A stretch of 64,000 bases of DNA, taken from Ruminococcus_C sp963590855 (GTDB lineage Bacteria > Bacillota > Clostridia > Oscillospirales > Ruminococcaceae). Positions 1 through 7,719 of the stretch are shown here, in pieces. The stretch is taken from the NCBI GenBank assembly GCA_963590855.1, contig CAVAQT010000012.1, positions 1 to 64,000 on the forward strand, given 5' to 3'. Made by a program: the position numbers and the translations under genes. Positions within the stretch are counted from its first letter, which is position 1, and every line of letters begins with the position of its first letter. The notes under the pieces were generated by a model, which made no database searches, was not told the DNA's origin, and was given only the letters and a program-made list of their open reading frames with translations.

Positions 1-584
1 TTAGATAACTTGGTGCAGCACCAAAATGCATTACCACCAATATTCGTCACAGTATTTGGTATAATGATTTCAGTTAAATTCTTACAATAAGAAAATGCGC
101 TTACTCCAATACTCGTTACATTACTTGGTATTGTAACACTGCCGCTACAAGTTGTTCCATCAATCAGTATTCCATTTACAACAACAATTGGATTTTCTTT
201 TCGTTTTGCTTCTAACCACGGCGTCCCTAAAAAAGCACCACCATCAATATCTGTTATACTATCCGGTATAGTGATTTCCGTTAAATTATCGCATCCAGAA
301 AATGTATCTCCACCAATACTTACAACTGATTTCCCATCAATTTCAGTTGGGATTTCTACTGATCTTACATTTTCATTACAACCAACAATCTCAATTTTTC
401 CATATTTCGTCACATTATAATATAAATCTCCATAAGTTCCCCAATAATACGTTGGTACTTCCGCACTCGCCGACCACGCTGTACCAATACTCTCCAAAAT
501 ATCCTGTAGTCCAGTCACACCAACACTCCCCACACAAAGCACCCCGGCAGTCACTGCTGCTAGAATCTTTTTCCATCGTTTCAT
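1..584 (-). CDS. BspA-type leucine-rich-repeat secreted protein (C-terminus outside window)
   Basis: The reading frame is open to the window edge, so only the first 194 residues are visible. It starts at ATG 584 behind GAGGAGG. Residues 1-42 look like a signal peptide (KRWKK, then a hydrophobic stretch, then ASA). From about residue 60 there are LRR_5 (BspA-type) repeats with the pattern LTEITIPDSITDIGGGAF, repeated at least three times. Such proteins are secreted or surface-bound and often act in adhesion or protein contacts. The missing end may carry a dockerin or wall anchor, but this cannot be seen. Codons are strikingly AT-rich compared with the BspA-type gene at 58188, which suggests separate ancestry or recent transfer. 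Confidence 0.85.
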   Translation of the reverse strand, partial: MKRWKKILAAVTAGVLCVGSVGVTGLQDILESIGTAWSASAEVPTYYWGTYGDLYYNVTKYGKIEIVGCNENVRSVEIPTEIDGKSVVSIGGDTFSGCDNLTEITIPDSITDIDGGAFLGTPWLEAKRKENPIVVVNGILIDGTTCSGSVTIPSNVTSIGVSAFSYCKNLTEIIIPNTVTNIGGNAFWCCTKLS

Positions 585-606
585 TTACAACATCCTCCTC
601 AAATAG

Positions 607-637
607 ATTGAAATTTACAATTTCAATTCAAATTATA
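607..637 (-). promoter_or_regulatory. Candidate -10 box and start-site palindrome of the LRR gene
   Basis: A TATAAT on the minus strand (637-632) lies about 48 nt upstream of the start codon. No good -35 is seen at 16-18 nt, only a T-tract. The expected transcription start falls inside a perfect 9-bp inverted repeat, ATTGAAATT-tac-AATTTCAAT (607-615 / 619-627), which could be an operator. Confidence 0.35.
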
Positions 638-708
638 ACTCAAAAAAAAAAGAACGAATAAATTTATGATATTCTGTAAATTTCAATGCTTTATCCTCAT
701 TTCCGCAA

Positions 709-745
709 CAAAAGAACCGATCTCCGCACACACAGAAACCGGTTC
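709..745 (-). terminator. Possible terminator of putP
   Basis: On the minus strand GAACCG (745-740) pairs with CGGTTC (719-714) across a 20-nt loop and is followed by TTTTGTTG. It lies 36 nt past the putP stop. The stem is short and the loop long, so this is weak. The rest of 585-780 shows no gene. Confidence 0.3.
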
Positions 746-780
746 ATTTTCCATATTGACTTGCCGAAAAGGCAACTGTT

Positions 781-2325
781 TTACTTCTGTTTCATCTCCG
801 CAGAGACCGCCTCGAACTCGTCCACGATTTCCTGTTCCGGTGCCTTGGTCAGCAGAGAGACCACCACAATGGCGATCAGCGCACACAGGAACGCCGGCAA
901 CAGCTCATAGATGGCAAACACGCCGCCCAACTTGCTGATAGCGAACTTCCACACGAAGATCATGATACCGCCAGTGAGCATGCCTGCCAGAGCACCGTAC
1001 TTGTTGGAGCGCTTCCAGAACAGCGCCGTCAGCACCACCGGGCCGAAAGTTGCGCCGAAGCCTGCCCATGCGAAAGATACCACCCGGAATACCGAGCTGT
1101 TCTGATCCCACGCCAGAACGACACCCAGCACGGCAATAATCAGCAGAACCAGACGCGCCGCCAGCATAGACTGCTTTTCCGACAGCTTGACATGGAATAC
1201 GCCCTTCAGCAGATTCTCCGACATACTGGACGATGCCGCCAGCAGCTGAGAGTCCGAAGTAGACATGGTGCAGGCAAGGATGCCGGCGAAGATCAGTCCG
1301 GCGATGAGCGCCGCACCTACGCTGTGCTTGCTGAGTACAGTTGCCATTTCCAGGACAATGGTCTCCGATGCAGACGCTGTTTCCAACAGTGCAACGGTAC
1401 CGTTTGCGGTCAGCGCATTGCCGATGATGCCGATCAGGATAGCAACGCCCATGGCGATAACCACCCAGATGGATGCGATGCGGCGGGAGATCTTGATCTT
1501 ATTCTTGTCGTCGATTGCCATGAAGCGCAGGAGAATGTGCGGCATGCCGAAATAACCCAGACCCCACGCCAGAGTGGAAACAATGCTCAGACCGCCGTAG
1601 GAAACCAACTCGCCATCTGCGGTTCTGGTACTGGTAAAGCTGAGATAGTTCTCGATGCCCTTTGCGTTTTCCATTACGTTATCCAGTCCGCCGGCGGTGT
1701 GAATGCCGTAGATTACCAGAACCACCAGTGCCGAGGTCATGACAATGCTCTGGATCAGGTCAGTAAAGCTTGCCGCCAAAAATCCGCCCAGGCAGGTGTA
1801 CGCAATAATGATAATAGCACTGATAATCATTGCCATGTGATAGTCCCAGCCGAACAGCTGATTGAACAGCTTGCCGCAGGCGGAGAAGCCAGAAGCGGTG
1901 TACGGCACAAAGAATACCAGAATGATTAGAGCAGCGATTCCCATCAGCATATGCTTGTTATCCCGATACCGATTGGAGAAAAAGTCCGGAATGGTGATGG
2001 CGTTTCCACATCTCTGGGAGTACACCCGAAGCCGCTTTGCCACCAGCAGCCAGTTCAAATAAGTACCAATGGCAAGTCCGATGGCAGTCCAGCCGACTTC
2101 TGCACAACCGCTCAGATATGCCAGACCCGGCAGTCCCATCAGCAAGTAGCTGCTCATGTCAGACGCTTCGGCGCTCATGGCAGAAACGATCGGCCCGAGA
2201 CGCCGGCCTCCCAGATAAAAGTCACCGACATTGCTGTTCTTTTTGGAATACACAATGCCGATGACGACCATCATCGCCATATAGACTAAAATGGCGATCA
2301 GAATACATGTCACGGATTTTGTCAC
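781..2325 (-). CDS. putP: Sodium/proline symporter, SSS family
   Basis: Integral membrane symporter that by family takes up proline with Na+. It is about 514 residues, the usual SSS length, with about a dozen hydrophobic segments spread over the whole chain. Near the N-terminus YLGGRRLG and SAEASDMSSYLLMG match the PutP core around the sodium and substrate site. I chose GTG 2325 because AAAGGAG (2334-2340) lies 8 nt from it, but only 2 nt from the ATG at 2331. It has its own promoter and no co-directional close neighbour, so it is probably monocistronic. Proline as substrate rests on family resemblance. Confidence 0.9.
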   Translation of the reverse strand: MTKSVTCILIAILVYMAMMVVIGIVYSKKNSNVGDFYLGGRRLGPIVSAMSAEASDMSSYLLMGLPGLAYLSGCAEVGWTAIGLAIGTYLNWLLVAKRLRVYSQRCGNAITIPDFFSNRYRDNKHMLMGIAALIILVFFVPYTASGFSACGKLFNQLFGWDYHMAMIISAIIIIAYTCLGGFLAASFTDLIQSIVMTSALVVLVIYGIHTAGGLDNVMENAKGIENYLSFTSTRTADGELVSYGGLSIVSTLAWGLGYFGMPHILLRFMAIDDKNKIKISRRIASIWVVIAMGVAILIGIIGNALTANGTVALLETASASETIVLEMATVLSKHSVGAALIAGLIFAGILACTMSTSDSQLLAASSSMSENLLKGVFHVKLSEKQSMLAARLVLLIIAVLGVVLAWDQNSSVFRVVSFAWAGFGATFGPVVLTALFWKRSNKYGALAGMLTGGIMIFVWKFAISKLGGVFAIYELLPAFLCALIAIVVVSLLTKAPEQEIVDEFEAVSAEMKQK

Positions 2326-2414
2326 AATCATATCTCCTTTCTAATCTGCGAGCTTCTGCGGCACAGTCAAAAACATGACATTGCCTTTGCGCAGCCCGCG
2401 CACACATGTCTTTC

Positions 2415-2443
2415 AGTATATCACAATTCCGCCAAATTTACAA
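2415..2443 (-). promoter_or_regulatory. Sigma-A promoter of putP
   Basis: Minus-strand TTGTAA (2443-2438), 17-nt spacer, TATACT (2420-2415), with TG one base before the -10. The start codon is about 80 nt downstream. Confidence 0.6.
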
Positions 2444-2600
2444 GAGATTTTCCATATTTTTTTATAAATAAACTGTAAAACCGCAAAATAGCGTCCTGCC
2501 GTCTCCGCCTCTGTCCCAGACGCTTCTGCCCAATTTTGCAAAATATCGCAAAAACCGGTAGGATTATATACGATTGTTGTAATTTTTTTTGCAATCGTAC

Positions 2601-2629
2601 TTGCCAAGATACAAAAAAAATGCTATAAT
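2601..2629 (+). promoter_or_regulatory. Sigma-A promoter, extended -10
   Basis: TTGCCA (2601-2606), 17-nt spacer, TATAAT (2624-2629), with TGC directly upstream of the -10. It drives the 2781 gene after a leader of roughly 145 nt. Confidence 0.7.
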
Positions 2630-2780
2630 AGGATTGCGAAGCACGACAAAAACAAAGAACATTTTTCTTTGCGGATTCGTGCAGTGATACCTGCCGGAAA
2701 AAGGGCAGCAGGTCTTTGATCTGCGGCTTCCGGGCAAAGAAAGGAAAAACGCCTGTTTCTTTCGGAGCAGACGACAACAT

Positions 2781-3728
2781 ATGATTATGAATACAACCAC
2801 AGCTGAGTCCACATCCGCAAACCTGTGGGGACGGCGCTTTTTGTCCCTGATCGGCGTAGGCTATCTGGCATTGATGTGCTGGTTCTCCTATCTGGCGATC
2901 TTTTACGAGCTGTCCATCACCAATAAGGTGCTGTTCTGTCTGGTGCTCTGTGCCGTTTCTTTTGCCGCACTAAGCGCCATGCTGTACAGCCGCTTTCAGA
3001 TCCTGACGCGTCTCACGGGCATCTTTCTGCTTCCGGCGATCCTGCCGCAGATCCTGCTCTGCTTCGGACAGTGGGAGCTGATCCTGCCCATTGCAGTCAC
3101 CTCTCTCATTATCTTTTTCCTCTCGGGTGCAGGCGAGACGGTCAAGACCGTTTTCGGTGTCATATACCTTTTATTATATATCTTAGGGTCGCTGGCATTC
3201 TTTATGCTGATGTCCTTTTTCACGCCGAGCACCCAGCAGACGCTGTTGGAAAACGGCACTTCACCCTCCGGCGCATACCGCTATGAGATCATTCAGACGG
3301 AGGACAGTTCCGGCGGCAATGTGGCAGTACACATTGAGCCCAACGACCGGGACATTCATCTCCCGTTTCTGACCTTTGTCTCCACCGGCTATGACCGGAC
3401 AGTCTACGAAGAGCGCCCTATCCCGGAAGAGATCGGCTCTGCACAATGGTCTACTGTTTCACGGGCTGATATCACCGCACAGCTGTTGGAGATCTCCGGT
3501 GATCTGACACTGGATCTCAGCAAAGCACAAAAAACCACCATCGGCATTCCGGCAGACACCGAGGATGTGTATCTGAAAGATCTGACTGATGCCCAGCTGG
3601 AGCAATTAGGTGTCCCGGCGGAAAATGATGTACTGACCTTTGCGGACAAGATCTGCTTCCGCTCCTACACTGCGGTTCTGGAGGACTATTTCGCAAAGGA
3701 CAACCGCGAATTGTCTCTCTTTAACTAA
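2781..3728 (+). CDS. Unknown membrane protein with a C-terminal soluble domain
   Basis: I do not recognise a family. The first ~145 residues hold five likely membrane helices (around 20-40, 46-68, 75-93, 97-117 and 124-146). The last ~170 residues are polar, with beta-like segments and no Cys pair or known catalytic motif, and probably form one soluble domain. The start is uncertain: ATG 2781 and ATG 2787 both lie behind a weak GGAG. It stands alone behind a good promoter, with xylA 136 nt downstream and no clear terminator between, so some read-through into xylA is possible. Confidence 0.7.
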   Translation: MIMNTTTAESTSANLWGRRFLSLIGVGYLALMCWFSYLAIFYELSITNKVLFCLVLCAVSFAALSAMLYSRFQILTRLTGIFLLPAILPQILLCFGQWELILPIAVTSLIIFFLSGAGETVKTVFGVIYLLLYILGSLAFFMLMSFFTPSTQQTLLENGTSPSGAYRYEIIQTEDSSGGNVAVHIEPNDRDIHLPFLTFVSTGYDRTVYEERPIPEEIGSAQWSTVSRADITAQLLEISGDLTLDLSKAQKTTIGIPADTEDVYLKDLTDAQLEQLGVPAENDVLTFADKICFRSYTAVLEDYFAKDNRELSLFN

Positions 3729-3763
3729 TTTTCCTGCATGACAGGATGCAAACCGGAAATGCG

Positions 3764-3780
3764 AAGCGTTTCAAACGCTT
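3764..3780. promoter_or_regulatory. 17-bp palindrome upstream of xylA, candidate operator
   Basis: Perfect inverted repeat AAGCGTTT-c-AAACGCTT, 84 nt before the xylA start and without a following T-run, so not a terminator. The half-site resembles LacI-family or cre-like operators (AAGCGTTT). Sugar or catabolite control of xylA is inference. Confidence 0.45.
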
Positions 3781-3864
3781 TCCATAAATATATGCTGCCG
3801 CGGATTCTGAGCACATCGCCGAAGCCCGCAGCCAAAATCAGATTTCACTTAGGAGGATAACATC

Positions 3865-5187
3865 ATGAGCGAATTTTTCAAGAGCATTCCGAAGATCGCA
3901 TACGAAGGCAAGGATTCCAAGAATCCCCTGGCGTTTAAGTTCTACAATCCGGACGAAGTGATCGCCGGCAAGACCATGCGCGAACAGCTGAAGTTTGCCC
4001 TGTCCTGGTGGCACACCATGGGCGGCGACGGCACCGATATGTTCGGCTGCGGCACCACCGATAAGACCTGGGGCTGTGATGATGTCACTGCCCGTGCCAA
4101 GGCAAAGGTAGAAGCTGCATTTGAGATCATGGACAAGCTGAGCATCGACTACTACTGCTTCCATGACAGAGACCTGTCTCCGGAATACGGCAACCTGAGC
4201 GAGACCAACGCAAAGCTGAGAGACATCGTTGACCTGTGCAAGGAAAAGCAGGATGCTACCGGCAAGAAGCTGCTGTGGGGTACTGCAAAATGCTTCGATC
4301 ACCCCCGTTATATGCACGGCGCAGGCACTTCTCCCAGCGCAGATGTATTCGCATACGCTGCTGCACAGATCAAGAGCGCCATTGATGCAACTGTAAAGCT
4401 GGGCGGTCAGGGCTATGTATTCTGGGGCGGCCGCGAAGGCTATGAGACTCTGCTGAACACCGACATGGGCCTGGAACTGGACAACATGGCTCGCCTGATG
4501 CACCTGGCAGTAGACTATGCAAGAAGCATCGGCTTTACCGGCGACTTCTATGTTGAGCCGAAGCCGAAGGAACCCACCAAGCACCAGTATGACTTCGACT
4601 CTGCAACAGTTATCGGCTTCCTGCGCAAGTATGGCCTGGACAAGGATTTCAAGCTGAACATCGAAGCAAACCATGCAACACTGGCACAGCACACCTTCCA
4701 GCACGAACTGCGCGTAGCAAGAACCAACGGTATGTTCGGTTCTATCGACGCAAACCAGGGCGATCCGCTGCTGGGCTGGGATACCGACCAGTTCCCGACC
4801 AACGTATACGATGCAGCGCTGTGCATGTATGAAGTTCTGAAGGCAGGTGGCTTCACCAACGGCGGTCTGAACTTCGACGCAAAGGCAAGACGCGGCTCCT
4901 TTGAACTGGAGGACATCTTCCACAGCTACATCGCAGGTATGGATACCTTTGCACTGGGTCTGCGCATTGCAGACAAGATGATCACTGACGGCAGAATGGA
5001 CAACTTTGTTGCTGACCGTTATGCAAGCTGGAAAACCGGCATCGGCGCAGACATCATCGCAGGCAAGGCAACGATGGCTGACCTGGAAAAGTATGCACTG
5101 GAAAAGGGTGAAGTTACTTCTTCTCTGACCAGCGGCCGTCAGGAAATGCTGGAAGCAATCATGAACGAGATCATGTTCACTCTGTAA
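3865..5187 (+). CDS. xylA: Xylose isomerase, class II
   Basis: Interconverts D-xylose and D-xylulose in the cytoplasm, feeding hemicellulose sugars to the pentose phosphate pathway. The 440 residues match the long class II form. Catalytic His100 and Asp103 lie in CFHDRD, metal ligand Glu231 and Lys233 in VEPKPKEP, and Glu267/His270 in IEANH. WGGREGYE is also diagnostic. The start has a strong AGGAGG (about 10 nt upstream). Codon choice is very uniform, as in highly expressed genes. A palindrome lies upstream and a strong terminator follows. No xylulokinase or xylose transporter gene is adjacent. Confidence 0.97.
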   Translation: MSEFFKSIPKIAYEGKDSKNPLAFKFYNPDEVIAGKTMREQLKFALSWWHTMGGDGTDMFGCGTTDKTWGCDDVTARAKAKVEAAFEIMDKLSIDYYCFHDRDLSPEYGNLSETNAKLRDIVDLCKEKQDATGKKLLWGTAKCFDHPRYMHGAGTSPSADVFAYAAAQIKSAIDATVKLGGQGYVFWGGREGYETLLNTDMGLELDNMARLMHLAVDYARSIGFTGDFYVEPKPKEPTKHQYDFDSATVIGFLRKYGLDKDFKLNIEANHATLAQHTFQHELRVARTNGMFGSIDANQGDPLLGWDTDQFPTNVYDAALCMYEVLKAGGFTNGGLNFDAKARRGSFELEDIFHSYIAGMDTFALGLRIADKMITDGRMDNFVADRYASWKTGIGADIIAGKATMADLEKYALEKGEVTSSLTSGRQEMLEAIMNEIMFTL

Positions 5188-5221
5188 GAAATTTTAGGCT
5201 ATGCGTTTCTGCATGGCATAG

Positions 5222-5263
5222 AAAGAGCGCATTGACGATATCGCGTTGTCAATGCGCTCTTTT
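5222..5263 (+). terminator. Intrinsic terminator of xylA
   Basis: 14-bp perfect stem (5223-5236 / 5248-5261), an 11-nt loop and a TCTTTT tail, 35 nt past the stop codon. The next ribosome site begins only a few bases later, so the 5283 operon either has a promoter I could not see or depends on read-through. Confidence 0.85.
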
Positions 5264-5282
5264 GATAGGAGGTTATTCCGAA

Positions 5283-5825
5283 ATGACAATTGAAAACGGC
5301 AGACCCGCAGACGAAAGTGGCAGACTGCCAAAGGAAATCGCCGTATACGATCTGTTGGAACAGCTCGGTATCCCCTTTGTCCGCGCCGACCATGCGGCTG
5401 CCTTTACGATGGATGCCTGCGAAAGCGTTTCTGCGGCACTGCAAACACCCATCTGCAAAAATCTATTTCTCTGCAACCGGCAGAAAACAAACTTCTATCT
5501 GCTGCTCATGCCCGGCGATAAGCCGTTTCGCACCAAGGAGATCACCAGTCAGCTGGGTTGCGCCAGACTTTCCTTTGCATCAGAAGAAGCGCTGGAACAG
5601 CTGCTGCAACTGACACCCGGCTCTGCCACCATCTTTGGATTGATGCACGATACGGAAAATCGTGTGCAGCTTCTCGTAGACCGCGATCTGCTGGAAGCAT
5701 CCACGTTCGGCTGCCATCCCTGTATAAACACTTCGACGCTCCGCATGCAGACCAGCGATGTCTTTGACAAACTGACAAATGCTCTGCATCATCCCTATAC
5801 CCTTGTAACACTCAAAGGAGAATAA
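5283..5825 (+). CDS. Prolyl-tRNA editing protein, PrdX / ProXp-ala type
   Basis: Free-standing YbaK-fold deacylase, by family clearing mischarged Ala-tRNA(Pro). About 180 residues, the usual PrdX length. Diagnostic segments are the CKNLFLCNRQ strand, the CARLSFASEE helix entry, LTPGSATIFGL, the DRDLL turn and HPCINTST near the C-terminus. ATG 5283 has AGGAGG (5268-5273) upstream; a longer frame from 5232 would start inside the xylA terminator and is rejected. The stop overlaps the next start by one base (TAATG). It may serve a ProRS that lacks its own editing domain, which is inference. Confidence 0.85.
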   Translation: MTIENGRPADESGRLPKEIAVYDLLEQLGIPFVRADHAAAFTMDACESVSAALQTPICKNLFLCNRQKTNFYLLLMPGDKPFRTKEITSQLGCARLSFASEEALEQLLQLTPGSATIFGLMHDTENRVQLLVDRDLLEASTFGCHPCINTSTLRMQTSDVFDKLTNALHHPYTLVTLKGE

Positions 5826-6328
5826 TGGCTATGGCAAAAGAAAAAGTCATCAAAACCAATGCCATCCGCATGCTGGATAAGGCAAAAGTTTCCTACACCC
5901 ACCGCTGTTGGGAACAGGCGACCGGACAGCATACCGGCGTGGAACTGGCAAACGCGTTGGGACAAAACCCGGCGCAGGTATTTAAAACTCTGGTCACTGT
6001 GGCAAAGTCCGGGGAACACTATGTCTTTCTTGTCCCGGTAGCAGAAGAACTGGATCTGAAAAAGGCGGCGGCGGCCGTGGGCGAAAAGGCGGTTTCCATG
6101 TGCAAATCCAAAGATCTGCTGCCTCTTACCGGATATATCCACGGCGGCTGTTCTCCCATCGGTATGAAAAAGCTGTTCCGTACCACCATACATGAATCTG
6201 CCCGGAACTTTCCCACTATTTTGTGCAGTGCCGGAAAAATCGGACACCAGCTGGAGCTTTCTCTGGAAAGCCTAGAAAAAGTTGTACCCTTTCAGCTGGC
6301 AGATATCATTGCGGAGCATGCCGAATGA
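5825..6328 (+). CDS. ybaK: YbaK-type Cys-tRNA(Pro)/Cys-tRNA(Cys) deacylase
   Basis: 167-residue YbaK family protein that hydrolyses Cys-tRNA(Pro) formed by prolyl-tRNA synthetase. The N-terminus (KTNAIRMLDKAKVSY), QVFKTLV with its conserved Lys, LDLKKAAAAVG and the GGCSPIGMKK loop are typical. ATG 5825 and ATG 5831 are both possible behind AAAGGAG (5814-5820). It overlaps both neighbours (TAATG upstream, ATGA downstream), so translation is probably coupled. Placed directly after a second editing protein, it makes a pair covering two different errors of the same synthetase. Confidence 0.9.
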   Translation: MAMAKEKVIKTNAIRMLDKAKVSYTHRCWEQATGQHTGVELANALGQNPAQVFKTLVTVAKSGEHYVFLVPVAEELDLKKAAAAVGEKAVSMCKSKDLLPLTGYIHGGCSPIGMKKLFRTTIHESARNFPTILCSAGKIGHQLELSLESLEKVVPFQLADIIAEHAE

Positions 6329-6660
6329 ATTACTGCCGCATCAAACCGCCCGCCGACAGCACCGATTACGTCATATTCTGCCCCGGAAAGGGAGCTAGCC
6401 GAAAGCGTGCCATGCGCATCGGTGCGCTCTATCTCCATCGGAATATCCTGCTGCAATCCGGCTTTGAAGCTGTGCTGCTGGAGGTGCTCCCGGCATATGC
6501 ACCCCATAAGAACACCATTGTCACCTGGGCACAATGGCAGTGTATCCGTCAGCGTGCCTGCTTTCTGGGCGGCAGCGAAGAAATCATTGCCGCAGAAGTT
6601 GACGCATGGGCAGAATCGGTTTTTCAGACACATGCGATGTTTACCATTATTGGGATCTAG
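6325..6660 (+). CDS. Unknown 111-residue protein
   Basis: Starts at ATG 6325 in a 4-nt ATGA overlap with ybaK, which supports translation. No family recognised. It has several Cys (residue 4 and the pairs near 75-80), an RRAC-like region and a C-terminal WAESVF helix. There is no signal peptide or membrane segment. The operon places it between tRNA editing genes and a permease, which does not reveal a function. Confidence 0.65.
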   Translation: MNYCRIKPPADSTDYVIFCPGKGASRKRAMRIGALYLHRNILLQSGFEAVLLEVLPAYAPHKNTIVTWAQWQCIRQRACFLGGSEEIIAAEVDAWAESVFQTHAMFTIIGI

Positions 6661-6672
6661 GAGGTTTTTCTG

Positions 6673-7719
6673 ATGCATACAAAAAAAACGGCAGCGATCC
6701 TTCTCGCTGTTCTGGCGGCTGCATTTTATGCCATAAATGTGCCTTTCTCCAAGCTGCTGCTGGAACAGCTCAGCCCCACTTTTCTGGCATCTTTGCTGTA
6801 CTTCGGGGCAGGCATCGGGATCGGCATACTCTATCTGAGCCATCCAAAAAAACACGCCCAGGAAAAAAAGTTGACCAAGCAAGACATGCCCTATACCATC
6901 GGCATGATCCTGCTGGACATTGCCGCACCCATCCTCTTGATGCTGGGACTGAAAAGCGCTACTTCTGCCAATGCTTCTCTTTTGGGCAACTTCGAGATCG
7001 TCGCCACGACGCTGATCGCGCTGCTGCTCTTCCGGGAAAAGGTCTCCCGGCGGCTCTGGTGCGCCATTCTGCTGATTACCCTTTCCAGCGGTATCCTATC
7101 CTTTGAGGATATGTCCAGTCTGCATTTCTCAAAAGGCTCTCTTCTGGTTTTGGCGGCGGCAGCCTGCTGGGGACTGGAAAACAACTGTACCCGAAATATC
7201 TCCGACAAAAGCACCTTCGAGATCGTTTTCCTCAAGGGCATCTTTTCCGGACTCGGCTCGTTTCTCATTGCCCTGTGCATCGGTGAACCGCTGCCGAAAC
7301 TGGGTGCAGCCGCTGCCGCGCTCCTGCTGGGATTTGTGGCATACGGACTGAGTATCTTCTGCTATGTCCGGGCGCAAAACGCCCTCGGCGCAGCCAAAAC
7401 CAGTGCCTATTATGCCGTTGCGCCCTTTATCGGAACGGCACTCTCCTGCATCATCTGGCATGACGCGCTGACCATACAGTATTTCCTGGCGCTGGCGGTA
7501 ATGCTTGCCGGCTCGGTTCTGGTGGTACTGGACACCTTGCAGACTGAGCACAGCCATACCCATACGCATACATTCACCCACACCCACGATGGCGTGACAC
7601 ATACCCACACCATCACACACAGTCACGCCCATGTGCATGGCGCAGATGCAGCTGCGCACAACCATCATCACCGGATGCATACGCTGCTGAAACAGCATGA
7701 ACCGATACACCACGGGTGA
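6673..7719 (+). CDS. EamA/DMT-family permease with a histidine-rich C-terminal tail
   Basis: 348 residues. The first ~290 hold about ten hydrophobic helices in two EamA halves (around 5-140 and 148-285), the ten-helix drug/metabolite transporter plan. The last ~56 residues (293-348) are extraordinary: about two dozen His alternating with Thr, Ser and Ala (HTHTHTFTHTHDG, HSHAHVHG, HNHHH). Such tails bind Zn2+ or Ni2+ in metal transporters, so a metal-sensing or metal-buffering role is likely but inferred. AGGAGG precedes ATG 6673. The last 107 bases overlap the convergent flippase gene. Confidence 0.85.
   Translation: MHTKKTAAILLAVLAAAFYAINVPFSKLLLEQLSPTFLASLLYFGAGIGIGILYLSHPKKHAQEKKLTKQDMPYTIGMILLDIAAPILLMLGLKSATSANASLLGNFEIVATTLIALLLFREKVSRRLWCAILLITLSSGILSFEDMSSLHFSKGSLLVLAAAACWGLENNCTRNISDKSTFEIVFLKGIFSGLGSFLIALCIGEPLPKLGAAAAALLLGFVAYGLSIFCYVRAQNALGAAKTSAYYAVAPFIGTALSCIIWHDALTIQYFLALAVMLAGSVLVVLDTLQTEHSHTHTHTFTHTHDGVTHTHTITHSHAHVHGADAAAHNHHHRMHTLLKQHEPIHHG

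Larger units (their letters stand above)
2332..2780. other. Intergenic region between putP and the membrane protein gene
   Basis: 449 bases with no convincing gene. It holds two divergent promoters (2415-2443 minus, 2601-2629 plus) and a leader of about 145 nt before the start at 2781. I saw no recognisable riboswitch in that leader. Confidence 0.6.
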
